Shown: positions 37,201 to 52,200, counted from the first letter of the stretch. The stretch: DNA of 64,000 nucleotides from Zerene cesonia (GCF_012273895.1 NC_052114.1:2790001-2854000), one strand, 5' to 3'. A program made the numbers and translations. The notes: a model not told the origin generated them from the sequence alone.

Positions 37201-40200
37201 TTAGCCGCAATCGTAAATAAATAGCAGTGTCTTGTTCTATATGAATGGGAAAAATCTTTACATCCAAATTAAAAATTTGATGAAGTTAATTCATTCGTTT
37301 CATTGGTATTGGACAATAATGAAATAGTCAATTTAATTGACAAATAATCACAAGAGAAAGTTATAGCATTTATGCCTAAAAAGTATGGTATGCTGTTAAG
37401 CAACGGATATCATTCAACATCTAAACGAAAGCAAATGGCAAGTAATAAAAACATAAAAAAGCAAATATTGACAACAATTAAGATTAAAAAACATACTTAT
37501 CATGCTTTACCATCGATTAACCAACATTAGACCCATCATGATAGTATTATTAAATAACATACTACATAATATAACTAATAAAATATTATGTAACACAGTA
37601 TAGTATAATACCAGCAATGAATTCAAAGCCCCATCCGAATTCTATTTTCCAAATCCCCTACCAAGGACCACATTAAACCCCCCGTACCCCAAAAAACTCA
37701 CCTCCGAGTCTTGCGATCGAGAAAACCTCCTCTCTATCGAGTTCTTGAACTTGTAGGAATGTAGATAGTCCTCTCCGTGTTCGGGTTTGCGAATCTTCCT
37801 CAGAGTGGGTTCTCGTTTCAACCTTCCGTCCAGCGGTAGAGGCTCTGGCTCGGCCGCCTCTGTACTCACGAGAGGCGCCGGGGCGACTAACACTGTAATG
37901 AATATTATGGAATATAAGTAACAAAAAGATATAGAAAAAATTAGATCGTGACTAATGGAGAATCGAACGAAAACACATATGAAAACGAATTCTCTCGTTT
38001 TCATGTGTACATAGGAACAACTCATTAAATAAAATACTATTGCTTCATCATCACCATCATCATCTTAATATGTATAAATCACATGTCATGTCGTATGACT
38101 CCGAAACTACTCAACCGATTTTAATCAAATTTGCACACAATGTGCATTTTGATCCAACATAAAAGATGGGATAGTTCATATTATTTCAATTACGATAAAA
38201 GACCATCCGGGCGGAGTCGAGTAAGGTAGGTAAAACTTAGGGTGTACTGAAATCTATTCCTATTTAATTTGAAAGACTTCAAATTCAACCTCAATTTCAC
38301 AATTTTCATAATAAGAGTAATGCAGCTCAGCCAGATCCGAGCATCAATATAAATACAAACCTCTATCACACTCCATGGGGTAACTCGGTTCCACTGTCCT
38401 CTCCGGCTCAAAGGGTTCCCTCGGGAAGGCTGGCGGCGGCTCCGGCTGCTGTATGACGCCCTTCACCGCGTAGCTGTGGGAACTGCTGGACGAGCTGGTG
38501 GTCTCTGATGAGGATCCGGGGTGGGATCGCGCCTTGTCCCGGGGTAACGTTTCGCCTGTTGTTGGAAGTTGGGACATGTTAATGTTATTGGTATAAGAGT
38601 ATTATGGGTTCGGTATAATACAAGCTTAGCTAACTTAAATGATGATGGACTGATGATAAATGTCGTAGATTCGGCTCGTTCTGTCTCCAGGTGCTGTGGT
38701 GGATCAAATTGTGTAAATAAAATTAAACACGCTCGTCTAATTTTGCAACATTCGACTATAGAAGTAAAATATATAAGTCCCACTGAAAGTCGGTTACTAA
38801 TCCTTTCGTTTTTTTCTTTTAATTGTTAAATATTGCAGATAGCGTAGAATACACAACAGCTATATATTTATAACGGTTGAACTTAGATACTATTTATAAA
38901 ACATCTTATTTTATAAGAGAATAGATGTTCTTCTTTATTTTTTGATTGTTTGTATTTTAAGTTAATTACTTTAGCTAAGGTTTAGCTTTCACTTCAGACG
39001 TTTATGAAATCTTTATTAAAATTTTAATTACAAAATTTGCCTTAGGGTTCTTAAAGGACAAAGAGTAGCAAAATATCATTCTACATTTTTTTGTAAAACC
39101 ATTGTTCGTGTTAATAAAGTTGCCTTATCGGTGTCGTTATATTAAAGTCATTTATTTTTGGCTTCTTTTATCAGATTAAGGCACAAGACTATTATGTAGA
39201 AATGTGATCTTTATTTTATAATACATTTTTTAAAACGTTGCATCACCAATCAGTTTTCATCCCTAATCCATTTATTCCTTTATAAAAGAACAGAAGGCAA
39301 CAAAATATTATTATAAATGAATACCGTTAGTATTTCCCATGAGCGATATATCTTTAATTTCTTAGTTGTAGTTTGTAGTAGTCGACTACATAATTACATA
39401 TCTCTTCATACCTATTTCCATTTAATTTTGCGTGATCGTCATGTGGACAATGTCGAGGTGCTGATCTGCCACTTTATTTAAGTTGCAACTTTTTTTTAAA
39501 TCCTATCCTAGTATCCTATCCTACTTCCTACTAATATTATAAATGCGAATTATAAATGCGTTTGCTACTCTTTCACACAAAAACTACTGAACCAATGACC
39601 GATTGCAATGAAATTTGGTACGTAGACAGCTGGACAACCGGAATAACATATAGGCAACATTTTATCCCGATATTCCTACGGGATACGGCCTTACGCGGAT
39701 GAAACCGCGGGGCGCAGCTAGTAATATTATTAATGCAAAAATTTGTGAGAATGGATGTATGTGTATGTGTATGTTGGTTACTCTTTCACGCAAAAACTAC
39801 TGAACCGACTGCAATGAAATTTGTGTACGTAGATAGCTGGACAACAGGAATAACACATAGGCAACTTTTTATTCCGATATTCCTACGGGATCCGGACTTA
39901 GCCGGTCTTAATATAAAAAATCTAAAGCGCCATCCATAAATAACGTCTCGTGAATTTAAGGTTTTTGTGACCCCTCCCCCATAATTTAAATCATGTTCGA
40001 TTTTTTTTTTAATTTTGTATCTTTAACATGCCACATCACAAAGCTATTAATCCCCCCCTGTCTCTCGTCACCCAAAGTCGCATTTCAGTGACCCTTCCCT
40101 TTAATGATGTATTGTATTTTTTTATGGATGACATCTAATTACATTAACGAGCTTGATGAGATGTTTGCCTAAAATAACCCAATAGGAGGGATTCCTAACG

Positions 40201-43200
40201 TTATGTACTTACCCTTAGTAACAACATCGCAATGCCTCTGCAAATGCGCAGCTAGCTGGACGCAGAGGCCATCCGCTGGACCGAAGCCCTGCACCTCGAC
40301 TAGGAAACGCACGGCCTCGCCCAGCGCGTCCCCGTACCCCGCCTTGAAGTCCTCCACCGCTTGCCGCTCGGCCGCTATAAACAACCAGCCTTCACCTTCT
40401 GACCAACTCGCGGTTATACCCCCCTTCAGTACGACCACCCGTAATATAACTGCTTGTTAGTACAAGTTGTTACGTACACTCGGATTTGTTAACATTATCT
40501 ACGTTCCACGGTATTAATCTTAAAACAAAATCTATATTTATCAATGGAAGCTTGTATGGAAGCGAATCGCTTGAAATAGAATCGATAAAAATTTACCTAC
40601 TAAATATCAATAATGATTTTGATATTTATTAGTGTAATATATTTATAGCTATCGTCTATTAAAGTCAATTGCCGATTTTATAAGTACAAATCTTGATTGA
40701 TTTGTGACATCGAATCCAATTCTTAGAGTCGTTAGTTTTAATAATATTGAAATCCGAAAACAAACTTTTTTGCCGAGTATTATATGTAACTAAGGACTTT
40801 ATTAAATTTAAAAGTAAAGGTCACAATGTCAAACCATTACTATCTTATATCATTCAATACAAAAACTGCGTTCTTATACGTTGTTCAAATGTATAGATGA
40901 CATTAATATTACTCATTATTGAAACTAGTCTTGCTGCGTAATCGAAACAACATTTGGCAAGAGCGATGATAGTTCCATAGAGAACTATGTTACATACTAT
41001 TATCTTTATTAATTTCTTTGAAATCCCCATAAGATAAACTGCGCAATTTATTTGTGTAAACGTTCTTTTAAGTATCATATATGAAACATTATTATTGCAT
41101 TAAATATGCCTATTGCGGAGACATGACACATATACGGTAACTTAGATGAAAAGCAAAATTTACATAACCGTAAAACGAAAGGCGTTATTAGTACCTTATC
41201 TTCTTAAACTTAGAAGAATATACTATCCTTATAAAAATAATAGTAGAAATAGAATAATTTTATTCTAATACTTGGTACGTACCATTAACACGTTCTTGTA
41301 GGAACTTGAGGTGGCGGATAGCCATTTCAATGATTTCAGTCTTTTCAACTCGGCCGCGGCCTTTCTTCAGATATTCCGGTGGTATCAGCCTGGAGAGGTC
41401 CGCGAGACAGTTGTTCATTCTGTCCCGACGCCGCTTCTCGATAATTCGATGTGACATCGGGTCTTGCTGTAATGATTTATGTATTTTGTTAGACTTCTAC
41501 GTGTGCATTCATTTAATTCTCTAATTTGGTGCGTATTTTGAACTAGAATAGTAATCCTTTAATAGTGATACTTCTTTAAATGACCCAGTTCAGGAATTTC
41601 AAAATTACCTTAATGTCTAAGCTTTTTCAGGACTTAGCTTGCAGACTAAACTTAGAATAATGATTGGAATCAATTCAATAACTTTTCATAGGATAATTCC
41701 CTAAAGTCACCAATTAAATGATGCAAAAAAGAAATATAAAAATACATTAGTTATAATTTTCTGTACGAATAAAAAATCGATACCCAAATCTTCCCCGTTA
41801 TAAATTCTTATAAGATGTTAGCATAAAAAATAGGGGTAAGGTTACATTAATTCGCACCTTCCTAAAAATTAGCATGATTGTTGGGAACCCTATTATACAC
41901 AATTTGTCAATTATCAATAAAATTATACAAAAATGATTCATCATGCAATTATCTATAAAATTTGTTCCTACACATTTTTTCCTAAGAATCACCATTTCGA
42001 AGATACAGCGATGCAAAATCTTGAAAAAGTTGTATTCTTCATAATATGCATGTCAATTACCGTAATATACTTTACAGAACGATAGTATAAGTAAAAATAT
42101 TTACTTTCGTAGCGTATACATACATATTATACAGTTGTAAAAATATAAACTCGTAAAAAAAACCAGTCCCTCATTTTATATGACCGTACGGCCTTGAGCA
42201 ACATCTGTCTGCTATTCCATTGTCCACGTGGCGACGTTCGTATACCTAATTCTTTTTTGAAGGGCCTTGCTAGAATCTAGATAGAATAGTATTAGTCTCA
42301 AGCATTCTTTCGTAGTAAGATCACGTAGGATACACATTGCTTGTATTTTCAAACAATTTGTGCAGTTTTGTGTTTGTAATAGAAATGTCCGAGTTGTGCT
42401 TTATTTGTAATAAACATTTGACCGAAAGTGAAACAGTTACTGTTGATCGTGGCCTACAGACATTAATTAATGCAAGTATTGAAAGAGGTGATGAATTCTC
42501 GGAATACCTGANNNNNNNNNNNNNNNNNNNNNNNNNNNNNNNNNNNNNNNNNNNNNNNNNNNNNNNNNNNNNNNNNNNNNNNNNNNNNNNNNNNNNNNNN
42601 NNNNNNNNNNNNNNNNNNNNNNNNNNNNNNNNNNNNNNNNNNNNNNNNNNNNNNNNNNNNNNNNNNNNNNNNNNNNNNNNNNNNNNNNNNNNNNNNNNNN
42701 NNNNNNNNNNNNNNNNNNNNNNNNNNNNNNNNNNNNNNNNNNNNNNNNNNNNNNNNNNNNNNNNNNNNNNNNNNNNNNNNNNNNNNNNNNNNNNNNNNNN
42801 NNNNNNNNNNNNNNNNNNNNNNNNNNNNNNNNNNNNNNNNNNNNNNNNNNNNNNNNNNNNNNNNNNNNNNNNNNNNNNNNNNNNNNNNNNNNNNNNNNNN
42901 NNNNNNNNNNNNNNNNNNNNNNNNNNNNNNNNNNNNNNNNNNNNNNNNNNNNNNNNNNNNNNNNNNNNNNNNNNNNNNNNNNNNNNNNNNNNNNNNNNNN
43001 NNNNNNNNNNNNNNNNNNNNNNNNNNNNNNNNNNNNNNNNNNNNNNNNNNNNNNNNNNNNNNNNNNNNNNNNNNNNNNNNNNNNNNNNNNNNNNNNNNNN
43101 NNNNNNNNNNNNNNNNNNNNNNNNNNNNNNNNNNNNNNNNNNNNNNNNNNNNNNNNNNNNNNNNNNNNNNNNNNNNNNNNNNNNNNNNNNNNNNNNNNNN

Positions 43201-46200
43201 NNNNNNNNNNNNNNNNNNNNNNNNNNNNNNNNNNNNNNNNNNNNNNNNNNNNNNNNNNNNNNNNNNNNNNNNNNNNNNNNNNNNNNNNNNNNNNNNNNNN
43301 NNNNNNNNNNNNNNNNNNNNNNNNNNNNNNNNNNNNNNNNNNNNNNNNNNNNNNNNNNNNNNNNNNNNNNNNNNNNNNNNNNNNNNNNNNNNNNNNNNNN
43401 NNNNNNNNNNNNNNNNNNNNNNNNNNNNNNNNNNNNNNNNNNNNNNNNNNNNNNNNNNNNNNNNNNNNNNNNNNNNNNNNNNNNNNNNNNNNNNNNNNNN
43501 NNNNNNNNNNNAAATATTTGAGAATCATCAAATCAACATATTTTATCCTTGCTACCTCTGTTAGCTACCACAATCGAAAGTTTCGTACCCGAAAATTATT
43601 GGGCGTCTCATCAAAATAAAGCTACTCACGGCTTATTAGCTTGATAGTAATCAAGTGCAAAAATGGGCGATGGATCCTGGACTAGAAAGGTCAGACTTCT
43701 GTGACAGTTCATGTGCAGTGTCGGAAAAACTATACTCGGAAGGGTACAATTGCTGCATTGAAAAGAAAACAGAATGAAGAACAAGCTAGTACATCAAAAA
43801 TAAGTCCACCTTGTACTAGAGCTCGCGTAAGTGAATCATTTTTTTGTTTTAAAAAGTGTTGCTTATTTTGTGGCAATGAATTGAATGAAGAGCTAGAGAA
43901 CAGAAAAGCACTGAAGTATAGGCGCAAAATTTTTCATGTAACAACGCTTTCATTCAAAGAAACAATCCTGAATATAGCCCAGACTCGTTCTGATCATATA
44001 GCAAAGGCAGTTATTACTCGAATTGGGTTCGAACATGATTTAGTTGCTGCCGAAGCTAAGTATCATAAAGACTGTCATAATGCCTTCTTGAGACCGACTA
44101 CGGGGGGTCAAGCCGGTCGTCCTCAATCTGAAAGTACGAATCTTTTAATGGAAGAAATATTTGCACACATCGAAAATAGTGATGATTGTCAATTTTCATT
44201 GGACGAATTACAAAATATTTGCAACAATTCGTTAGATAATAGAACCATTAAGTTACGATTAAAGTTGAAGTATGGCGATAAAATTATTATAACAGAAAAG
44301 TCAGGAGCATCAACATTAATATGTTTTGCTCCAATGTTGAATCGCCAGTAGAAGAGGATTCTTACGATATAGACGGGGAGACATCTGATGCATCGCTCTT
44401 TGAACAATTTATTTGTACCCAGCAAGAAGAAGAAGAAGAAGAAGAGCAAGACAGTCTGGATTAGGTTCCATTAGAGGAGTATCTATCAGACGAATAATTT
44501 TCTCAATTTACACATTACTTACACCACTCTTGTTATTTACAATAGTACCATTTTCAATTTAATATAATAGCTTTTCAACTTAACAGAAGCACAATAGATC
44601 GTGGAATAGGCCTGCCGGGGAAACCACGTAAAAAAAAAACGCGCCATGTACACTACCTCACGGGTGGCGCGGAAACGTGTGCATATTATGAAGACTACAA
44701 CTTTTTCAAGATTTTGCATCGCTGTATCTTCGAAATGGTGATTCTTAGGAAAAAATGTGTAGGAACAATTTTTATAGATAATTGCATGATGAATCATTTT
44801 TGTCTCACCTATTTTTATTATAAAACTTACCGTTTAGCTGAAAAACTCAAAAAACCGATTTTTGCAACATTTGACCTTGAATAATTTTGTTTCCACACGC
44901 CGGATTGATGTGGATAATTGACAAATTGTGTATAATAGGGTTCCCAACAATCATGCCAATTTTTAGGAAGGTGCGAATTAATGTAACCTTCAATGTCTAT
45001 TTTGACTGGGCTACAAGTATAAAACAATGTAATTTGATATAAAAAAAGCAACAACATTGAGACATATCTGGTCGATTTTTGTAAGCAGGTACAAATAAAT
45101 TTTGGTTTAATCTTCGTTCATTAACCACGCGTAATAAGCCTGAATTTCAATCAAGTAACCTTGTCTAAATGTTGGCTTACTAAAATCGACGAGATCATGC
45201 AAGTGTATATTAAATTTAGTAGGATAAATCGGGCATATTCAGTATAACTTGCCCTCGAGACCTTCCCCTTCTTCATGTAGGCTCCAGGATATTCGCCCTC
45301 GTCCTCCGATCGTACCGCGAAGTTGATTTGCTCGCCCCCTGCACGGCCGAAACCATCGTTGGAATTGTAACTGAAAATAAAATTTGAAAGTAAGACAAAA
45401 GAAATAGTAATGTAGACATTTTGGCGTCTTTTTTCTTGAAACTTGTCTTAATTTTTAATGCCTAAGCAGATATTTATATCTACCCTCAGATCAATTTTTA
45501 ATCTGATTCCTTGTAGTCTGAGTTTTCACCTCAATATCTTGAATAAATATTTCTCAATTTGACTGTTAAATGGTTTGAGACCAGTAATTAAAGTAAAAAT
45601 TAATCTGTTAAGTTGGTCTCTACCGAAATATCATAGCCTCGATTTAAGGTGGTTATGATGATTGCAAGACCATAAAAAATAGAAATAAGTTAGTTGTCTG
45701 TCTATAGCTACCCGTTTCCATTCTATAATTACTGCACTGCAAATACCAGCTGTTATTTTGTTAAATCGAACACCGTCGTATCTATCTATTAGGTTTCTTA
45801 CTCCAGAAGAACTACATTTACCAATGTCATATCAATAATTCAGTACAGGCGAAACAATATGAATAAAAATTGTCAACATCTAATCATATATTCCACGTTT
45901 CGCTGGCGTCTGTTTGCGGGACGATGTATGATTTTTTGTCATGAAGCACGTGAGTCCGTTCGGATTTATCAAGGTCCTATGCAAATCGTCATATATAGCA
46001 CTGTTATCGAGTGAACACCTTTTATCTATTTTAAAGTTAATAATATTCACCCAATTAGTATTACAGTAACGATTTAGGATACTCGTGTTAATTTTTTAGC
46101 AATCCTCGTATTAAATTATATACCAGGTTATTCATATCCAATTTTGTAACAATTTTCGTGCTAAATAAATGTTAAATATTACCATATATGTATTGTTTAT

Positions 46201-49200
46201 CCCTTCTCCACTGTTATAGTCCGTTGGGAGAGAGGCGGAAGGCTAGCAGACGTTCTTTGAAAGTTCAAGAAATAAATTTCCGTTGCAATAAATTACGTCA
46301 GCGGAAGATTGATCGGATGATCGTTAATACTACGAAAAATAAGTTATGACCATTATTCAATGATAGTTTTAAAACTTAAAGTATGTGTGTAAGCATTGTC
46401 ATCATATATTAGTTTATGATTGAGGAAGAGAAAAATAGCATTTTATTGATTTGGTAAATTGACGCTCGCTGGCTCATATTAGACCAGGATAGGTAATTTT
46501 GAAACATAAAAAATTATAAATAGTCTGGAATATTTTAGTGTAATATTTCATTTAGACTACGGAACCTTTAACGGTTCACGGTCGCGGTCGCGGTCTACTA
46601 TATTACATTATTCTGGATAATCCACATGTACGACAACTTTATAACATACAAAATCCTCCCGACATCTTGTTATAAAAATTTATAAAGGTTAAATTCGCGG
46701 AGTCACGCGTACCACAAGGCGATGACGTACGCGTGATTCTTCCATGTGACATTATTTTCTGCACGTGGTGCATGCAGATTGGGATCATAATAATGCGTTT
46801 CTTGCGCAATGTTATTTTCATTATATCAGAATCAAGACAAGTGAATATATTTTGCACCTACGTGTACTTCGTGTACTAAGAATGTCTTTATAATAGCTTT
46901 GATTGCGTATTTTTGGAGTGCGGGTCTGAGGTTACAGATATGATATATTATCTACATTTTAATTGCATTGTTTTGCAAAAAAGCGTGTCACACGTCACCT
47001 GTTAGGTAGCCAGCCTGAAAAGACTATTTTCTTTCATGAAGGTCAAGGACAATAGAGGAACGCGTGGTGTTGGATCGACATCGCTATGTACTCTATAAAT
47101 CTTATTTTTCATCTTTTCTTTTTCCTGTATGTATAGCTAAACTATACCTAGTGGTTATACTCGTGTACAGATAGCATTCGTCGTAAAACCTTGGCGTTTA
47201 ATGTTTTTAAAAATTAAAAATAAATGTAAAAGAATTAACCGTACAGTATAATGTTATGAAACAAAAGTACCCTACACTACTACACATTTATTTATTATAT
47301 ACATAATGAAAATGCTGAGCCCATTATGTTATCCTGAACCTTGTTCTGTAACATGAAGAAGCCAAATAACAATTAACAGTTAAAAATAAAGCAAAAAGCT
47401 ACCTATAAGTATAAGTAACCTTATAGGTAGCTCGATACCAAAAAATTGTAGGTAAAAAACAAAAATAAAGGTACCCGCATTATTTTAATTTTTATTGCAT
47501 ATAATATATGCATGTTATGTCTACTTCTAGAAGGTTCTAAATAAAATGAACGCTGCCAAAAACTTCAAAATAACAAATATTGTGAACATTAGTAACCAGT
47601 TCTTTCCAGGTCCGATAACAACACACGTGTCGAAAAGATATTATATCTTCCATTTTTGAATACGGCTAAATAGTCTCGTCCAAAATACTAAGAATGGTTA
47701 TAAAATTAAACATTTCGCATATAAACTCGAAAAACAAACACGTGTTCTTACAATGTGTTACTAGATAGAAATAAGTGAACATTTATATACAAATTCATCG
47801 GAGCGAAACCTGGTATCTAAATTATTTTTCTGTGCATATATTAATATAATTTTTGAGAAGAGGGCTTTGAGGAAAAGAATATGATATCGATCGTAAAATC
47901 AGAACATTGTTAAAAATTTGTATTCTACAAAAACGGTATTATTATGCCCCCTTTCGACATATGTCACTGCTACTACGCTGTTGTTAATTTTATATAGCGT
48001 TACTTGATAATTAGATGTATTGTTCAACAAAAAAGCATTTGCCAATCCAAACTTCATTCCTGAGATAAACGCTTTCAACCAAACATATAACTTCAGCTTT
48101 CAATATACAATCCGCTTACACCCGCAATTAAAACTGAATAAAATATTGCCAGCCTATGTCAGTTAGTGAAAATGCCGCTTTGGTCCAACGATTTTTGAAA
48201 TCAGTACAACATTACAAACATACATGCAAAAACACAAATGTTTCCTCTTTATAATATTAACTTACATCTATACAAATATTATAAAGCTGAAAAGTTTGTT
48301 TGTTTGAACGCACTAATCTCAGGAGATACTGGTCCGATTTGAAAAATTCTTTCAGTGTTAGATAGCCCATTTATTGAGGAAGGCTATAGGCTATATATAC
48401 CACGGGCGAAGCCGGGGCATACGGCTAGTAGATTTATAAAGTTATTGGCAGTAATCAATAATCATTACGGAAACCTTTTTTCAAACTGCTTACTACAATA
48501 ATTCACTCTCGTAAAAAACCTCAACTTTGCTCTTTACACCGCGTAGGTAATCAAAGACAGATTATAATTTTCACGTTAAATTGCACTAGGGTGAATGAGC
48601 ACATTTGTAAAAACAAGTGTGTGACGTCATATCATCAAGTCACGTGCGAATTTACACGCGATGTCGGGTGATTAGCGAATAACTTCTTATTAAGTCGTGT
48701 GCACTGTAAAGCCTCATTAAATATTTATAAATATATGTAATTGCTGTAAGTGTTTCTTAGTAGCATATATCTATCTCGATAAAATACATTTGAAGAACAA
48801 TAGGCAGGCCTCAAATTAATCTTGTTTGTAAAATTCTACCAGTTAAAAAGGGAGTTTAACGTATTCGTACTACTAGAACTGTACAAATGTACATCCTATC
48901 CTATCCTACTTATATTATAAATGCGAAAGTTTGTAAGGATGTGTGTTTGTTGCTCTTTCACGCAAAAACTACTTAGCCAATTGTAATGAAATTTGGTACG
49001 TAGATAGCTGGACAACTGGAATAACATATAGGCAACTTTTATCCCGATATTCCTACGGGATACGGACTTACTCGGGTGAAACCGCGGGGCGCGGCTAGTA
49101 CTTTAATATGTATAATGATAATGATAATGAAGCCTTTTATTTCAAGTTGCATTACAAACATAATAATCTCATCACCACTGTTATAAACTACAAGTTCTTG

Positions 49201-52200
49201 TATTTACTACATCTGTTGTTTGAATGCTTATCTTTTTGCACAGCAACCCCTACAGGGACAGAACCACAGGCCTGTATCCTTTAATATGTATATGTCTATT
49301 ATAATATTCTAAAGAGAAAACTTGTATTTTGTATGTTTGTAACATGCAAGGGAAACGGGAACTATATGGGATTAACTTCGGGACAGGCGATACTTTCCTT
49401 TGATTACGCTAGCGAAGCCGGGGCCGATATTAAGTGATAAATAAAACAATATTTAATTTAATTTATTTTTACAATTTCGCTCCATGGCTATTAGCCCAGT
49501 CAAAATAGACATTGAAGGTTACATTAATGCGCACCTTCCTAAAAATTGGCATTATTGTTGGGAACCCTATTATACACAATTTGTCAATTATCCCTGCCTA
49601 TCCATGGGCCCTTATGGACACGCATGTTCCACATAAATAAGAACCAATGTCATAATAGGTCAGGACGAAAGTATTTTCGTATTGTTCATACGTTCCACCA
49701 TGAGATGCCAGACCGCTGTAATCTATATAGTCCGGTCAAGTTAGCATCAAAAATAGGGGTAAGGTTACATTAATTCGCACCTTCCTAAAAATTGGCATGA
49801 TTGTTGGGAACCCTATTATACACAATTTGTCAATTATCCACATCAATCCGGAGTGTGGAAAAAAATTTATTCAAGGTCAAATGTTGCAAAAATCGGTATT
49901 TTGAGTTTTTCAGCTAAACGGTAAGTTTTATAATAAAAATAGGTTCTTATTTATGTGGAACATGCGTGTCCATAAGGGCCCAGAGTTGTCGGATTCAAGA
50001 GAGAAAATCTTGTATACACCCACGGCTCCCAGACGGAAACGTGTGTTATGTGGAATACGATAAACATTAAATTCCTACACACTTATTGATTTTAAAAACT
50101 GGTATATTATAACTATTATATCGAAAAACTTATTTAATGTTACACGCCATGTTATTGCTATTTATTTGCAAGATACACGACGCAACATCATCGCAAATAT
50201 ATCGTTAATCCTCCTCGACTCACGTGAGCGATATTTAATGATCTCTCAATTAAGCATTTGTTACGAGTTAGCTGTTTGTTTTCGTACGTTCAATACATAT
50301 TTTATAAACAAAATCTTGAATCTTGCATCAAATTGTGATTAAATTATTATTACTACACTTATCTGTAAATAAAAGGATACATATATATCGTAAATAATAT
50401 ATTCAGATAATTACATCAAATAACTCTGTTTATTTAAATCGTTGCATTATTCGTGTAATTATTTATTAGAAATATACGCTAACCTCTTATCACTGTCTTT
50501 ATTTTCTAAGACCCAATGTCCATCTTACTGCTTGCGCGTTTCTGTTAAAATGAAAACTTTACGTGACCCGACTGATAAGAATTATTACTGCCCAGTCTCA
50601 TTAAACGGTACACCAATTACTGCTAAGCATCATTTACGCTTTTTCAAATAAACAGCGAACTCATTATTCAACGTAAACGAGAAGAAAGTTAGAACTACTT
50701 ACGAGTTACGGCAGCTTTATATAACCACTTATAAAATCTAATATACATTTATGTAGACCCTGACTGTTCGGCTAAGTATGTCAGTTTGTTTACCTACTAA
50801 CCACGTTTAGGGCCGTGTGAGCCGCACGTGTTCTCAAGTGTGACATCAAATTGGACTGATGGTTCTATGGAGCATTACTTACTATTGCGTTGTTATGAAG
50901 AATGGTGTTCAGATTTATGAACTGTGACTGACTTATGGGAACCCATGTCTATTTTGTCTTGTATCTGTTGTTTATTGGTTTGACGCATTTTATACTACTT
51001 TTATAAATCTAAACCGTTAATTTAATGTTTCGCTTAAATAAAATAATTAATTATGAATAATTACAAGATTTCAAGATTTATCGAGAAAGACTAAAAATGT
51101 AGCTTTTGATAGCAGACGAATTTAGATGATACTATTCAATTAAACCGTTTAAAAATGCTGTATCTTACATATTGACCATGTATTGTCTTATTTCTCTCAC
51201 ACACAAAATGTTAGGGGTGTAGGTACCGACCGCATTATCTATCAATACTTTTGTTTAAACGCATTCCGGATAAATTTTGGGTTAAAAGGAATGCAAAAAT
51301 ATCCCGAAATAATTTGAAGTAGTTTAAAAAATACTGTGTTCAATAATATTATTATGCATATTTTACATTTCGCTAGTATTCAATATGTAATTTTAGTTGA
51401 AAGTTGAAATGTATACAGATACAGCAAAGTATAGACTATGTACAGTAATAATAATATAAATAAGGAGCCATATTTTCTATTTATGATATGTGTCATGTGA
51501 CATGCCAGATTAACGCCTAGCGAACGTCACAGTTGCGTCACAAAGTAACATCTTCATCATCGCTCATATTTGTGTATGAGGGTTTAGGCCATAATATACC
51601 ACGTTGGCCAAATGCGGGTTGGCAGATGTCATAACTCATATTCTTCACCGTTTCAAGCAGTGTTGATAACATGAAAAATCAACGCAAAATCAGTGCGGTG
51701 ATTCAACTCGGTGACAAAAATCAAAAAATGCAGTGTGCAAAATCACGCACCTGCTCTCGAAACCCCCGACGTTTTCCTCGTTTCGTTTCGAGGTCCTGGT
51801 ACCGAGGACCACTGGGCCACCACTGCTCGCAATTCGCAATGCGAATTTCGCATACAGAAAAGAACGCAGATAAACTAACATTCTTTCTAATTTACAACAT
51901 ATTGAGTAAGTATAATATTTATTTCATTCTAATCGTATTATTCTACTTATATTATAAACGTTAAAAAAATTAAGATTGGATAAAGATAGTACAGTTCCCA
52001 GACAGGTACTTAACCAAAGTTTATTTATTTATTTATTTATTTATTCTTCATTGCACTTAATTAACATTAAAGAAAAAGAAAGGAGACAAATAAAACTTAC
52101 ATCTAAGTACAATAGGCGGTCTTATCGCTTCTAAATTCGCGAAGTTCTAACTCTACGAAAAGTCAGGCAGCTATTATCGACATACTAGCCAGTTAAAAGT

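Larger units (their letters stand above)
41820..45005. mobile_element. Internally deleted DNA transposon with long terminal inverted repeats, in cwo intron 2
   Basis: The sequence from about 41838 to 42045 is repeated as an inverted copy at about 44690-44991: both read from the outside GGTTACATTAATTCGCACC, then TTGTTGGGAACCC, CAATTTGTCAATTAT, and further in TGATTCATCATGCAATTATC and ACAGCGATGCAAAATCTTG. The left repeat lacks about 100 bases present in the right one. Outermost ends differ and no target duplication was found. The element occupies most of the 3.8-kb intron 2. Its inner part encodes a broken Cys-rich protein (next entry). Further pieces of the same termini occur at 49.5-49.9 kb. 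I do not recognise the superfamily. Confidence 0.8.

Noticed and set aside
46555..46600. Promoter-like CGGTCGCGGTCGCGGTC block
   Set aside because: Only three short GC-rich units within AT-rich DNA; too small to support a separate regulatory call.
50442..50651. 69-codon open frame in cwo intron 1
   Set aside because: No domain, biased composition or splice context; length is within chance for this base composition.
51671..51964. 97-codon open frame in cwo intron 1
   Set aside because: Overlaps a degenerate dispersed repeat (51540-51840) and has no recognisable domain.
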